NCBI GenBank assembly: GCA_039619475.1
Contig: CM077116.1
Coordinates: 558,001-622,000 of the forward strand
Origin: Icerya purchasi
Lineage: Eukaryota > Arthropoda > Insecta > Hemiptera > Monophlebidae
Length of the DNA stretch: 64,000 bases
Direction: 5' to 3'
Position 1 is the first letter of the stretch; each line of letters starts with the position of its first letter. A model generated the notes under the pieces. That model was not told the origin of the DNA and searched no databases. It saw nothing but the letters and a program-made list of their open reading frames with translations. The position numbers were made by a program, and so were the translations under genes. This document shows, piece after piece, positions 1 to 11,635 of this stretch.

Positions 1-439
1 GATTTTTTACCTTGAGCAATTTTTAAAAACTGACAACAAATAATAAAATGCCACATACAAGTATTATTAATTACCTGATCAAAACACATAATTTAATAAT
101 ACGACAACAGAAAAAACTAAATTGTCTGAAATTTAGAAAAATCATTAATCGATTTAATTGATTTGCCAGCTAACATTATTATTCGCAGATTTTCCATTAG
201 TTAAATAACCTTTTAAAAAAAATTACAATCTACATAATGAGAGACAACAATTGTACAGATAGTATGAAATAGCTAAAAGGAAGTTTGTAGTTCAATAAAA
301 TTCTGTTTGAAATGAGAAGAAATTAAAGGAGGAATTGATTCAAAATTCGAGTCTCTTTATTCATTTTTACAACAATCAGAGAATTCACATATAATGAAGA
401 AACACTTCAGGATAAAATCAATAATTATATAATACCCCA
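1..439. other. AT-rich DNA, no gene seen
   Basis: No open frame of useful length, no transposon terminus and no RNA-gene box was found here. The stretch is A+T-rich with scattered stop codons in all frames. Confidence 0.6.
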
Positions 440-1438
440 CAGCGTGGATGTACTCAGAAATTTTTTCAAGGGGGAGGGGATTTTTCTTATAAGTTCCACT
501 ATACAATCATACAAACCAGGAATGAATCCAGTGGGTTTTTTGGCGGGGGGTGGGGTGCTATGGAAATTTACAGCCCCCCCCCAGAACTTAATACAAGCTG
601 TTTAAGAATGTGGAAATTTCATAGGAAATAAAATTCTTTTTATTGGCTTTGTTTACAATTATGTCAAAAGTTGCTGCTAAAACATTTTGAAATGGTTCAA
701 TTAGTCGTATATTTTTAAATTTCAAAATTACGAGATTTATTTTTGACGAAAAAATGAAACTTCATAAAATAACAATACAACATTTTAAATTTAACTTCGG
801 CGTTTGTTTGTTATTCTATGAAAAAATTGATATGCTTTCATTGCAAATGTGTGAAAGATGTAAAATACTCGCGAGCTGAAAAAATTATTTGCTGCAGTTG
901 GTATTTTTTGTCAGTGTAAACGGGAATTCTCACGTTTCACGTCGATCCATTTATCATTAATATCAATAAATTGTTAAACGTTTCTTTTCGGTTTTCATTT
1001 ATTCTTTTTTTTAAAAGTGACATGATCTATAAACAACTTAATTTCTGTTTCTATTGCATTTTCCTTGTTTTTTATTTCCAAGAAAAGTCCATTTAAAACA
1101 GCTGAAACACCACTGCGTATTCGTTTATTATAAAAAGATAATGAACCCATTAGAATGTTTTTACATAATGTTCTTTAATGCTACAATTAAAAGTAATCAT
1201 TTTAAACCAACTGAGAAAACATTGTTGTTTATAATCAGTTATTTTACTTGAAATTTATCGTTCACACTTGCTTTTTCATTATCTTAATTTATGTAATAAA
1301 TCATGTTTTACATATTTGGTTTTATTTAGGAATATCCCAAAAAAATGTTCTCAGTAAAAATATAAAAAAATCTCTGCCCTCTCCAAAGAACACAAATCCC
1401 CCCCCCCCCCAAGAAACAGATTCCTGAATTCATCACTG
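440..1438. mobile_element. hAT-like non-autonomous element with oligo-G/C ends
   Basis: The left end starts CAGCG and runs through an A/T-rich stretch into a G-run near 470. The right end, read on the minus strand, starts CAGTG and runs through a matching stretch into a C-run near 1,398-1,410. Aligned in opposite orientation the two ends agree over about 40 bases including the G-run, which makes them terminal inverted repeats of the CAGNG type known for hAT elements. There is no transposase inside, so it would be non-autonomous and about 1.0 kb long. The 8-base flanks (432-439 and 1,439-1,446) match poorly, so the target duplication has decayed or my ends are off by a few bases. A further G-run/C-run pair near 540-590 lies inside. 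Confidence 0.45.
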
Positions 1439-1942
1439 ATCTATAAAGGTTATAACACTTATTGGAATATAAACATAAATATTAATTTATTTTTTAATCT
1501 ATATATAAAGAAGTAGGTTTCGAACTTATTGACGATAAAAACATAAATTTATCATATCTGAATGTTAATAATACTATAATGTGTAATTTAAAAGTATGCG
1601 AAGATACAGAATAAAAATAAAAAATGTATAAATGCTAACATTTATTTAAAAATAAATTGCAGACGCCTTGGGTTTTGAGCAAACACGTATTTAACTTCGT
1701 TCCAGGGTCGTGTCCAGACTTTTAAAAAGGGGGAATTGAAAATTTTCTTCGTATATTTATTTTATAAATAACATTACATTTTTCACTAATATTCATATTA
1801 TTAATATTATCCATCATTTTGATTTATATATGAATAATTTACATATGTAAATGAATTACTGTATAAACACATTAATAAAAATTACATATGTAATTGATTA
1901 TATCTATAATAAAAAATTTTGCATAAAATATTAATAAACTAC
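1439..1942. other. AT-rich DNA with a solo hAT-like terminus at about 1,703
   Basis: No gene is visible. At 1,703 a CAGGG motif leads into an A-rich stretch and a G5 run, the same layout as the ends of the 0.4-1.4 kb element. No partner end was found, so it is at most a solo or truncated terminus. Confidence 0.3.
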
Positions 1943-2375
1943 CTAAAAATATGGCGTATATTTTTTCTTTTTTTTGTAATGTAAGAACATCATATTTAAT
2001 TCATTACAGTTCGATAACATGATGGCTAATGAGTTATAATAATTTTTTGATTTTAATAACTTGATTGTTTTGCGATAACTATCACTATTTTCTAGGGTAA
2101 TGGTGACACTCGTTTTAGTCGATTTTAAAGCAAATTTTATATCTGCATCGGATAACAGATTATTTCTTAACTTTTTGATATTTTTAATATTTTTGACTAG
2201 TACTGATGGAACCATATTTTTTTGTTTTATTGATATTATTAATTACATTACTATTTGATATAGTTATTTCGTTAGTAGCGCTCACTGTACTCGAATCATT
2301 AATTCCACAATCAGCTTCATTATTTTCTACATTAACGGGATTTTTTCCGGCCGATGTTGGATTATTTACTTTCAT
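1943..2375 (-). mobile_element. LINE ORF1 (gag-like) relic, inverted
   Basis: The minus strand encodes two overlapping fragments. The upstream one (2,375-2,184) is Asn/Ser-rich and looks like a disordered ORF1 N-terminus. The downstream one (2,215-1,943) reads VPSVLVKNIKNIKKLRNNLL followed by alternating hydrophobic strands. This resembles the domain that precedes the zinc knuckles in ORF1 of jockey-group LINEs (PPPI-V-GV pattern). No CCHC knuckles remain. The piece lies head to head with a plus-strand ORF2 relic of jockey type that starts near 2.7 kb. One plausible reading is a single LINE insertion whose 5' part was inverted by twin priming. It is non-functional. Confidence 0.5.
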
Positions 2376-2739
2376 TGGGACGTCATTTATATATTCTTCG
2401 TCATCGTCAATAGATAAGAACCGAATTATGTTAAGTTTAGGTTTAGGCGAATCTACCGAAGAACTGGAGTAATTAACGGAAGAATTGTATGTTCGCGGTC
2501 TTTTGGTATATGGTACTACTTTCCATTAATTATTTTCAGACATATATTCTCGTACGGGGGAGATAGGATGAGCTGTTTGTCCAATGGTGTTATCAATACG
2601 GCGACCTGACTCCGCTAACTTGCTATCTGATGATATCGCGTCAGTAGAGCGAAGTGTAGATCTGCGTTGTGACGGTGGCGATCTTATCATAGTAGTACTA
2701 TGTATCGCTACCGTCAAGCGCGCCGTGTGGGTCGGCGCT

Positions 2740-4268
2740 AGCGACAAAAAATACGAACTTGAATTATTTCTTAACATGAACAGAATTGACATTACGTTCA
2801 TTACTGAGACGCACTTAATTTACACAAATATTTTTAGTATCAGGGGCTATGATACCTGAAGGATCGAATACTGAGATCGATAGCAAACAATAAATTAATT
2901 CGGAATCATCAGTTTGGATTCCGTGCTAAACACTCTACGATTCAGCAGATTCACCGAATAGTAGATCGTATATCGGTGACATTTGAAAGGAAGCAGTATT
3001 GTAATGCGGTTCTCCTGGACGTGGAGCAAGCATTTGATAGAGTGTAGCATGATGGCCTCCTATTTAAACTTAAAGGTAGCATTAACAATGATGTCTATTC
3101 AGTACTCGAGTCTTATCTGACAAATAGATTTTTTCGAATTAAAATTAATTCAACATTGTCAGATAAATTTATAATACAAGCATCTGTTCCACAAGGAAGC
3201 ATATTGGGGCTGCTCATATATTCTATATATACCGCGGATATACCTACTATGAACTCAACGGCTGTGGGAACATTTGCAGATGATACCTGTATTTTGGCTA
3301 CACATGAAAACTAAGTGTATGCGTCTGCGCTCATACAATAACACTTAAATAAAATTTCTATGTGGACAAAAAAGTGGAAAATCAAGATAAATCATACAAA
3401 AAGCCAGCAAATAACTTTCACGTTTAACAAGAACACCTGTCCAGCTGTTAAGTTAAATGATCATCTTTTACCTCAAGTTCAAAGCATTAAGTACTTAGGA
3501 TTGATTATGGACCGGCGCCTCACATAACACACGTGAGGAAAAATATCCTTATAAGAATGGCTATATTAAAAAATATTAGCTCACGATCCGCTGTGAGGCT
3601 TCCCTGCAAACGCCTCATATACCTAACGGTTATAGCTCGTATATGGAAGTACGGTATAGAAGTTTATGGATCGTCAGCTAGAAGTAATATTAATAAAATT
3701 CAACAATTGCAGTCTAAAATCCTCCGTGGAATAGTTGGAGCTCCTTATTTCGTTTCGAATAGCACGCTGCCCAGCGATCTTTATATTCCATATGTTCAAG
3801 AATATCACGCTATGCAGTACAGAAAATTTTTCGAGAAACTGTCATCTAGTGATAACACCAACGTTTCTAGCATGTACCACCAATATCTTCCAGGAAATCC
3901 ACAGAGAAGATTAAGAAGAACATGGTGTCGAAATGCACTAAATTATAGCTAACGATGGTAGATATATCAGAGCTGTTGATTAGAAATAATATAAGTAGGC
4001 TCTCCTCACCTGACCCACGTGAGTGGTGTAGGGTAGGGGTATCAATGATGTTGTCATCGCTTCAGCGGAAATAAGTAATAAGCCTTACGAATAATTTAAA
4101 TATATAGATGGTAAACTATTATAAGTAACTATCTAAATGCTGTCATACCTCAATGGGGGTAGACAGTATAAATTAAAAGGCCTTATACAAAATAAAAATC
4201 AATTAATAATAAACGATAGCAACGCCAATAGTGGTCAACGGACTGGGATGGTGTAAAAAAAAAAAAAA
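2740..4268 (+). mobile_element. Jockey-like LINE ORF2 relic
   Basis: Near 2,755-2,858 the frame gives the start of an apurinic-endonuclease domain (NRIDITFITETHL then IRGYDT). It then jumps directly to the reverse transcriptase, so most of the endonuclease has been deleted. RT pieces follow in several frames: HQFGFRAKHST, a LDVEQAFDRV block with a stop right after it, VPQGSILG, and FADDTCILA where YADD is expected (about 3,275-3,300). A C-terminal piece of 139 codons lies at 3,533-3,952. An A-rich tail at 4,255-4,268 marks the 3' end. Several stops and frameshifts make it a dead copy. The family resemblance is to jockey-group elements of arthropods. Confidence 0.75.
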
Positions 4269-4338
4269 GAACACCCTAAAAATCATCAATATTTATTTTA
4301 AATTTGATTTTTTCCAGATTTTTATATAGTTATAATAA

Positions 4339-5290
4339 CTAGCTTAGTTCTAATGCCCCCTCCTGTGGACGTGGCCTTCCATTATTCAGAAACTGCTTAT
4401 CTATTCTTTGTCTGTGTATTCTCATTAAATCGAGACCGTTCAATCGGTCTTCAGTTGTAGGTGATCTGAGCCACGTTTTTACCCTTCGTAGTGTATAAAA
4501 AGAACGTTCAAATAGTATATGTTGTAACAAGAATTGTTATTGCAATTTGTATGACTCTTTTAGCGGAAGGATAAAATAATGCATACTTAAGTATAAATGT
4601 CAACTATTCAATATTTGTAATAGATATTGTTGGAGTAATTATCCAAAAATCATACCAGTTTCCTGCTTCATAAAGGAGATTTTCAATTCCATCTATATAA
4701 ACTAATTCTTTGATGTAAAATTTTTTGGATGAATTTTAAAAATTGCAGTAATTGTTGCATTATTTGGTGAAAATCTTCAATCTATAAAATCTATTAACGA
4801 ATCTAAATGTGGAATGAAAACATTACATCCAAAGTATTCTTCTGTTGTCAAAGTGGGACATTTTGTTGGCGCAAAACAATAATTAACATCTAATGAGTTA
4901 CATATTTCTGTTATTTGTTCATAAATTTTTTCAAATTCGGATTGCGCATTTTCACGATGAAATTTAAATATTACTACCGCATTATACTGATTTACTTGGG
5001 CCATTTCGCGATACTCAAGATAACAGACTAAAGAGCAGCTGAAACTGGTTCTAATATAGCAGAATATTGTGCAATTATAAATAAGGAAACAATGAACACT
5101 GGTGTAAGACTTGCCGATAACAAATGGTTTGAAATTTGTTTACTATTTCGATTATTACCATTGATCGATAAATATTCAAGTTTGCTAATAATTTCAAAAA
5201 AATTTTGTTGAAATAAACGGATGCTTTTATACTTTTCAGTCCATCTTGTTTCACATAGTAAACGAATATTTGGCACTAAACTTCTTCGTA
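4339..5290 (-). mobile_element. hAT transposase relic
   Basis: On the minus strand the 5,283-5,028 part contains LCETRWTEKYKSIRLFQQNF, matching the conserved 'CxTRW' block of hAT-type transposases of the zinc-finger-MYM-like group. The far end (4,530-4,339) reads ERSFYTLRRVKTWLRSPT followed by EDRLNGLDLMRIHR. That is the hAT C-terminal dimerisation region (ERSFSTLRRLKTYLRS...RLNGLALL..HR in relatives). The part between is open only in short pieces with many stops. N-terminal sequence upstream of the CETRW block is missing; a retroelement A-tail (5,319-5,343) interrupts the locus right there. A dead DNA transposon. Confidence 0.7.
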
Positions 5291-5318
5291 TTAAACCTTT
5301 TCTGAAGAATTTAATAAT

Positions 5319-5760
5319 TTTTTTTTTTTTTTTTTTTTTTTTTATTGGCCTGAACAAATACAGTTCATTTGGCCAGCAAGCTACACTATGAACAGATATG
5401 GAAAATTAATATTAACAGATAAGGAATAAAAAGCAGAGAAGGAAATTTCATTCTATTCAACATTATAGCCGCAACTACAGAGTAGTGCCCACAATGATCA
5501 ATCAAATTAACCAAGAAAAAACAAAGATGAAATTAAATTGGGTTATCATTCTACATTATGGCCGCAACTGCAGACTGATGAAACTTAACAAACAGAGATC
5601 ATATTTTTCTTTCAGAGGAGAAAACAAAAAACAAAAAAGACAAAATGAGAAATACAAATTAAAAATTGAAAAATTCCCATCTTATAATATGACCATAGTT
5701 GCCTGGCAATGTTCACAATGCCTGATGGGAAAAGGAAGTTGTAAGAAAAATAAATAATTG
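5319..5760 (-). mobile_element. 3' end of a LINE-like retroelement, with imperfect tandem repeats
   Basis: A run of 25 T at 5,319-5,343 is a poly(A) tail on the minus strand, so the retroelement lies to its right in minus orientation. The adjoining sequence carries two imperfect direct repeats of about 90-100 bases, built around 'cattatagccgcaactac' (near 5,463) and 'cattatggccgcaactgc' (near 5,557), with a third weaker echo near 5,690. The last bases before the tail resemble tails of other LINEs in the window (53.3 and 62.4 kb). No coding domain was recognised. The T-run creates an artificial poly-Lys frame on the minus strand. Confidence 0.5.
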
Positions 5761-6424
5761 AATAAAGAATGTAACAAATAGATTGATAAAGAATAAAATG
5801 AAATAGTTGACTTCATCAATAAAGTAATAAACTTCAATAAATAAGAAAAGGAACGAAAAAAATTCTGGTTCTTTTAATAAAATCTTTCCTTAATTTTCTT
5901 TTTTCTCTATCCTGTTCTTTTTTTTTATTTTTTCTCTATTTACTAATATTATAATTAAATTAAAATGTTATTATTAATTATAAAGCGACATCGGGGTGTA
6001 ATTGAATAGGGCGAATTTTAAGCTCAGTTTCAAGTCTTAGCCTGCTGCCACTTACACCAGCTGTCAATGCCAATTGGACGGTTCTGATGTGGACGATTTT
6101 AGTCTGTGGATACCATGTGATAAAACGTAGCCCAAACAGCTTTCTTCATGCCTTTGACGCTGTTGTATTTCTTCGAATTGCTAAGCCATGATGCATGCTC
6201 AATTTTTTTATTAAAGTTCAGTTAGTCTTTTTCGTCGAGTTTTTAACTTTCTTCTCACTTTGTAATCGAGTTCCTATTCTTTCCTGAACATGACTTCTAT
6301 ACACACTCGCTCTTAAGAATTACTTGCTCGTCGCCATAAGGATTAACGTTGAGAAGAGCTGCATATAAATTTATCATCTTTAAGATGCGAAGACATTTTT
6401 TTTTTCCAATCTTCTTTCTTCTTT
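5761..6424. other. AT-rich DNA, no gene seen
   Basis: Low-complexity A/T-rich sequence followed by unique-looking DNA. No supported coding region, RNA gene or element terminus was found. Confidence 0.5.
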
Positions 6425-6795
6425 ATAGTGACATACTCAGCTTCTGAGCGTCGGCGACTACCTATTTGTACATCTCAGCAGTACAGACATAGGTAGTGTA
6501 CTAGGCAATTGTTATATGCAACGCAGGTGTACACACGCAAGACTTCATTTGGAACTGATTGGTAATCGTTTGTTATCGCGCTACCAGTGCAGTCCCGTGT
6601 GGGTCTGCTGTGTACTGACCTAGCACGTATATGATGTTGAACGTGGTGGTTTGCCATTGCCTTCCACGTGACTATTAGCGATTATTTTATTTATTTATTT
6701 AATTATTGTAATAAGTTCGTCGTCACTCGGGATCGAACCCGTGATCTCCATAACGGAAGTTAAGCGCTCTAGCAACTAGGCTATCGCGACCAGTC
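6425..6795 (-). mobile_element. tRNA-derived SINE
   Basis: On the minus strand 6,790-6,717 looks like a tRNA. It has an A-box-like stretch at 6,783-6,765 (TAGCCTAGTTGCTAGAGCG) and a B box at 6,740-6,729 (GGGTTCGATCCC), the two parts of an internal RNA polymerase III promoter. It is followed not by a tRNA 3' end but by about 300 bases of unrelated body ending near 6,425. The body segment 6,440-6,525 recurs at 62,124-62,228 as a separate insertion, which shows it belongs to a mobile family. The head cannot fold as a full tRNA with a proper acceptor stem, so I do not call a tRNA gene. Target duplications were not resolved. Confidence 0.75.
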
Positions 6796-9022
6796 AGCGA
6801 TAAATTTCTGCACTTGCAACTTTTTCAGCTGTCAGAAATTTGATGATTGCATGTATCTCGCAACTCGCTGGATTTGAAATATTCCCTAACATGTTCCACA
6901 CTTACGCACAGAAGTTCTACTGATCAGATTAGAACACAGCAAATGGCATTATGTTCGTATTTTCCTCCTCTACCTCCCACATAAACTTCATACAGTTTTA
7001 TTAAATAGCGGACGTGAAACAAGTCGTATCACGTTACTTATTGAACATCAATGGTCGGCCAAGTATTGGAGCAAGCTCCGTTCCATACACGTAGCATACG
7101 AATGACTTCGAATTTCGATTTGAAATTTCTTGAGCATATTTTTGAATAGTTATGCTGACGATGGTATGCAAAAAAAAAAAAAAAAAACGATTTTTTGAAG
7201 TGTCTAATGTGGTTTTCCTCCTTAAAAGAAGTTGGAATGAAGTTCTTTTACACGGCTTGGCGGTAGGAGTAAACTGGCAGAAATCGTCAGGGAAAGAAAA
7301 AGCGTTATGCGCTCTCCAGGCGATCTTCATTCTCGTTTTCTTTCGCTCGGTCTCTTTCTATTGTGTACGGGCGTGCGTGCGTGCATGCGAGTATCGAGAT
7401 TCGAGCAGCAAGCATTGTGCGCGGTTAGCTGTATAAGGTCAATTCTAAACACGTGTAAATTTTATTGAATTTGAAAATTGGCGCGTTTTTTTGTTGTTTT
7501 TGTTTTAATTAATTCATACGGGATTTATATATTGTTTCATTTTTTATCGTATACTTTATGAATGACTTTATACTTGTATATCTACCAAAAAGTGAAAGAA
7601 ACTGCGTTCCTACCGGGTGCTCCCTTCTAGACACCACTTCTCTTTTTTTTTCTATTATTACTGTCTACTAATTTTTGATTTTTGTTGTTTCAGTTATATT
7701 ACGATTATTTTAATTCTTCGTATTGAAAAACTTGGAACCTCTAACACGAATTATTGAATTACTTCCGGACCATGTAATAATTTTTTGATTTTTGAAAAGC
7801 TTAAGAGTAGTGGTGAATTTTGGCTTTTAAGTTTCTGCCCAGCTTGCTGATTATTAAAATAAAATCGTCGAATGTAGTTCAGGACAATTTACACTTATTC
7901 GGTTTTTGATGAGATGGCAGACGATTTAACGTCTGTTACAGCTACTGTTGTAGATTACTCTGAAAAATTCAAAAGTCTTGATTTTATTTTTATTTATTAT
8001 CTTGGATTTGTAGTTTCAAACAAACAAAAAATTTAACTGCAGTAACACAGAAAGTCCATTTTCGTTTTTACGAATCTTATCCGCACACGTTCAAACAGTA
8101 CTACTGGATTGGCTTTATAAGTTACCACAAAAAACTATGATCATTTCAGAATTTTCCGAAATGATACGATAAACAATGCAGAAAATTTTGATATTAATTT
8201 GCCAGTTGTACCGGCACTAAGGAAACCCCCTAAGAGTTTTATGACGGTATTTTTCATAAACACATGATTTTAAAACCTCAAAGTTTATTGCGGGCAATAT
8301 TTGAAATATGCGATATTGTAATAACACATCGCTAATAGGTTCAATTCGAAAACCATATATCATTCTTAAATATAATCGAAAATTTTGTTATAAAAATGAT
8401 GAACCAGACGTACCAGTGGATATGAAATGCGTTACCGAGGCGCTCGTTCCCAATTGAAATACCTTGAGGCTATGAATTATATATCCATATGATTTACTTT
8501 AATCGATAAGAGACAAACAAACAACTAATAAACAAACATTACCATAAAACCAAAGACTATTTGTAGTTCTATTCGAAATGCGTACAAAATATATTCGTAA
8601 TTATTTATAGACCACTAACGTAACCATACAATTCGACTTTTACAACTGAAATACCTTCAAAATTTGAATTCATCAATCGGATTTGTTACCTATTTCTCGG
8701 AAGTTGAATATCATAAAGGTAACAATTTTTCGAGTTAAAATCATATAAAACAGATGAACACTGAAGAAAAATATCTTTTTTTACAAAAAAATATATTTAA
8801 ATCATGAACCTGTTTTCTGATTTTAAAATTATTATCGAACGACAGTTGTTCAAAGGTAAATTTCAAGCAAAACATAATACCCCAGTTTTTATTAAAAAAT
8901 AAAATTATCCTGCATAAGCGCATTGGGCTGTACATCTGCAATAACTCGCAAAGACTTTTTGTAGTCGAAGTACAAAATGTTGTAATTTTCTATTTGCAAA
9001 TGTTTAAAATAAAGTGTAAAAC
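6796..9022. other. 2.2 kb without a recognised gene
   Basis: Contains an A-run at 7,168-7,187 and short frames only. Some stretches (7,200-7,440) are less A/T-rich and open on the plus strand for 94 codons starting from the A-run, but the product is Lys-rich by artefact and matches no family I know. The last 20 bases before 9,023 look like a possible splice acceptor for the OR pseudogene that follows. Confidence 0.4.
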
Positions 9023-10635
9023 AGCGTAATTTTACCATTATAATATTATCGTTAACTATTCTAGTTTTATCGATGCTTTTATGGAATCAGATCTATTTTC
9101 GTTATCGACTCGACAATTTGGAATCGTATGAAGATTTTATTTCATACGGATATTGGTACCCATTTAAAATCAATTTCGTTTTTATGTTATTTGCATTGTG
9201 CTAGTCGCTGTTACGATTCCGCAGTTATTATGTTCGATTTATAGTAAATGCTTCTTCTATTATTTCGGCGAAATCGTTCATTCCGAGTTGGAGGACTTGA
9301 TAAATGTTCTGGAACAGATCGATCGTTTAGTGAAAGACAGAACTCAGCATTTGGAACCGGATCCGATTTTAATATGTGAGCATATTGAACGATACTATTC
9401 GGAGTACGACACATGGGTGGAAGCACGCAACGCGGTTTATTACGATTTGATTATTCAGTGTTATCAGAATTACAGACCTTTGGCACAATTTACTAAAGAT
9501 TTCGAAGATGCCTTTAGATGGATTATACTAACAACGTATGCTTCGAGTTATGTGGTTTCGATTCAGTATTACCATTACATAATACTCTGTTATAAAGTAC
9601 CTAACATATTGTTTGGCTTAACATTGAATCTGATTTACGAAGGTACGGCAATGTTCTATTTTTGTCGCTGTGGCCAACGGCTGTTTGATTTGAATGAACG
9701 GTTTGGCGCTGCGCTCTATCAAACGGCTTGGCACGATAAGTCACTGAGAACTCAGAAAGCGGTGTACACAATTTTATTGGTTACAAGTTGGAGATTCGGC
9801 ATATGATATACTCATGAATTTGTGCTGTGTCATAAATTTTTCGTTATTACGATCGTTCGTTCGTTCGTATGGAGCTAGAAAATAAACCTAAATATCTATC
9901 GAGAGTCCAGATATCCACTGGAGCGCGCTATTCGTGATGTTATGCACATCATGTCTATTAATTATATTATTATTTGAAGAAAAGATCTTACAATTATATA
10001 TATGATCTAAAGTTTGAACCTCTCCACATTCGCACATGGGGCTTGCAACCATTTTCCATTTATTCAATGTGTAGGCGCATCTGCCTTGTCCCGTACGAAA
10101 TCTATTTATTCTACACCATTCCCGTCGTGATAGGTCCATTCCCGGAGGTTCTATGCAAGGATCTTGAACTAAATCTGCGTTAGTGGCTTTACTAGTTGTC
10201 CATTCATTTTTCCATCTTTCCTTCCAGCTTCTTGATGTGTTCTCCATATGTACTGCCGTTCTCCAGGGAGGCCGTCTAGACTTCAATTCTCTTATCGGTT
10301 TGTAATCTTTATCTGCATGCATTAAGCAGTTCTCTGTATGTGTAAAATTTTCCCAGAGTTTTCGGAAAGCCTTTTCTCGTCTTATGTGTGGAGGGGCAAT
10401 GTGAGCGAGAACAGGGAGCCAGTCTTTATTCGTTGACCTTAATGTCCCACTAATTACTCGCATTGCGGCTCTCAACTGGACATCTATTTTCTCAGTGTGT
10501 GCGCTATTCAGCCAAACAGGTGCGCAATATTCCGCTGCTGAGTAGGCAAGCGCTAGAGTTGTTGTTCTCAGCACCTTTGACGATGAAATCAGTTTACGAT
10601 ATGGTAACATTTTTTTTAAGCGTCGTCCTGTTATA
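9023..10635 (+). pseudogene. Odorant receptor pseudogene (7tm_6 family), copy A
   Basis: The sequence follows exon 2 of the OR gene at 36,069-37,146 codon by codon, from its residue about 104 to the C-terminus. Three lesions make it a pseudogene. There is a net 7-base loss near 9,180, just before the 202-codon open stretch at 9,198-9,806. There is a TGA at 9,804-9,806, after the WRFGI motif. A 726-base antisense LINE fragment sits at 9,854-10,579, after which the last codons resume (10,580-10,635). The first exon and about 60 codons of exon 2 are missing; they may be the piece found inverted at 29,570-29,913. The C-terminal OR signature (LYQTAWHDKSLRTQK) is still intact. The paralog's polyadenylation signal is not conserved. 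Confidence 0.9.
9854..10579 (-). mobile_element. 5'-truncated LINE fragment inserted in the OR pseudogene
   Basis: The minus strand is open for about 230 codons. It encodes the C-terminal third of a LINE ORF2: the region after the RT (AYSAAEYCAPVWLNSAHTEK), then WCRINRFRTGQGRC and a Cys/His end (CECG...HIYNC). No catalytic RT motifs are present, so it is 5'-truncated. Comparison with the intact OR gene fixes the insertion: ACGAT occurs at both borders (9,849-9,853 and 10,580-10,584), a likely 5-base target duplication. The element's 3' end, read on the minus strand, has tandem CGAA/GAAC units instead of poly(A). The ORF is nearly intact, which implies insertion later than the surrounding decay. 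Confidence 0.85.
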
Positions 10636-11336
10636 ATAATGATTTTCCATTGGAAAATGCATCAATGACTTTGGGACCAATATACTGATCGAGGATAGCC
10701 GGATTTTAAATGTTTCTCGGGTCTTCGTTAATACGAAATTCGTTCTTTCTTTTAAGTTCTCTTTTTTTGATTTATATATGTATCTTATGCCAGATACGTA
10801 AAAAGTATAAAAAGTTTTACGGATGTTTTATTTTACTTCTGCTATTCATGATTAATCTTTAGTTTTTTTTTTTGTTTTTCAGGGTGGGGACTTATTCAAT
10901 TTATACAAGCACGATTTAGATTATGTTTTAAAACATAAAAGCGGATTTATATAATTATGTATATATGTATATGTTACTTAGCGCTTAATTTTATGTTTTT
11001 GTAAGAATAATTGTTTTCAGTTGCATATTGTAATAAACTCACTGTACTCAAAATGATTTTGTTTCACACATACACATAACATTTATATTGTATGTACGCT
11101 TAATTTATTATACACCAGTGAGCATCCTCATTGCGTTTTTATTTGTTTCATGATTTCAACAATAAATCGGAGGCATCGTGTTTTATTTTGCAGTTTCTGT
11201 AGGAATCATTCGATGATTTATAATAAATTCGCTGTTACTCAGTTTAATTTATCATTTTTAAATAATTATTTATCTTTGTATGTACTTTAAGCGCTGCACT
11301 TACATGACTTAACATGAAATCTTGCACTATAACATA

Positions 11337-11635
11337 CAAGGGCGTCGCCAGCCGATGTCCCATGGGGGGGGGCAAGATGATAGAAAGAGGATATGAGTTA
11401 CGGGAAAAATAAAATTTATAAGTTGTAAAGGCTTAATATTTTATTAAACAAGAATAGAATCTTAATTAAAACATAATTTTCGTGAGTTTCTGGCAAATTG
11501 TTCTACTACTTTATTATAAAAATCTTCCAAATTGTCCATGATTACGCGCCTATGAATACTCATCATGGCCAGTTGATTAAAAAGTTTAAGGTTCCAGCGG
11601 AGGGGGGCAGCTGTCCCCCGCTGGCGGCGCCCATG
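11337..11635. mobile_element. hAT-like MITE
   Basis: The ends are CAAGGGCGTCGCCAGC and, on the other strand, CATGGGCGCCGCCAGCG, followed on both sides by a G-rich stretch (about 11,365-11,372 and 11,601-11,607). These are imperfect terminal inverted repeats. The flanks ATAACATA (11,329-11,336) and ACAACATA (11,636-11,643) agree in 6 to 7 of 8 bases, the 8-base target duplication expected of hAT transposition. The corresponding position of copy B (near 37.7 kb) lacks the element. No coding capacity. Confidence 0.7.

Noticed and set aside
5028..5357. Lys-rich protein with a poly-Lys start
   Set aside because: The Lys run is the translation of a retroelement A-tail joined to a hAT transposase remnant.
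6717..6790. Functional tRNA gene (minus strand)
   Set aside because: A and B boxes are good, but there is no acceptable acceptor stem, and the sequence continues into a repeated SINE body found elsewhere in the window.
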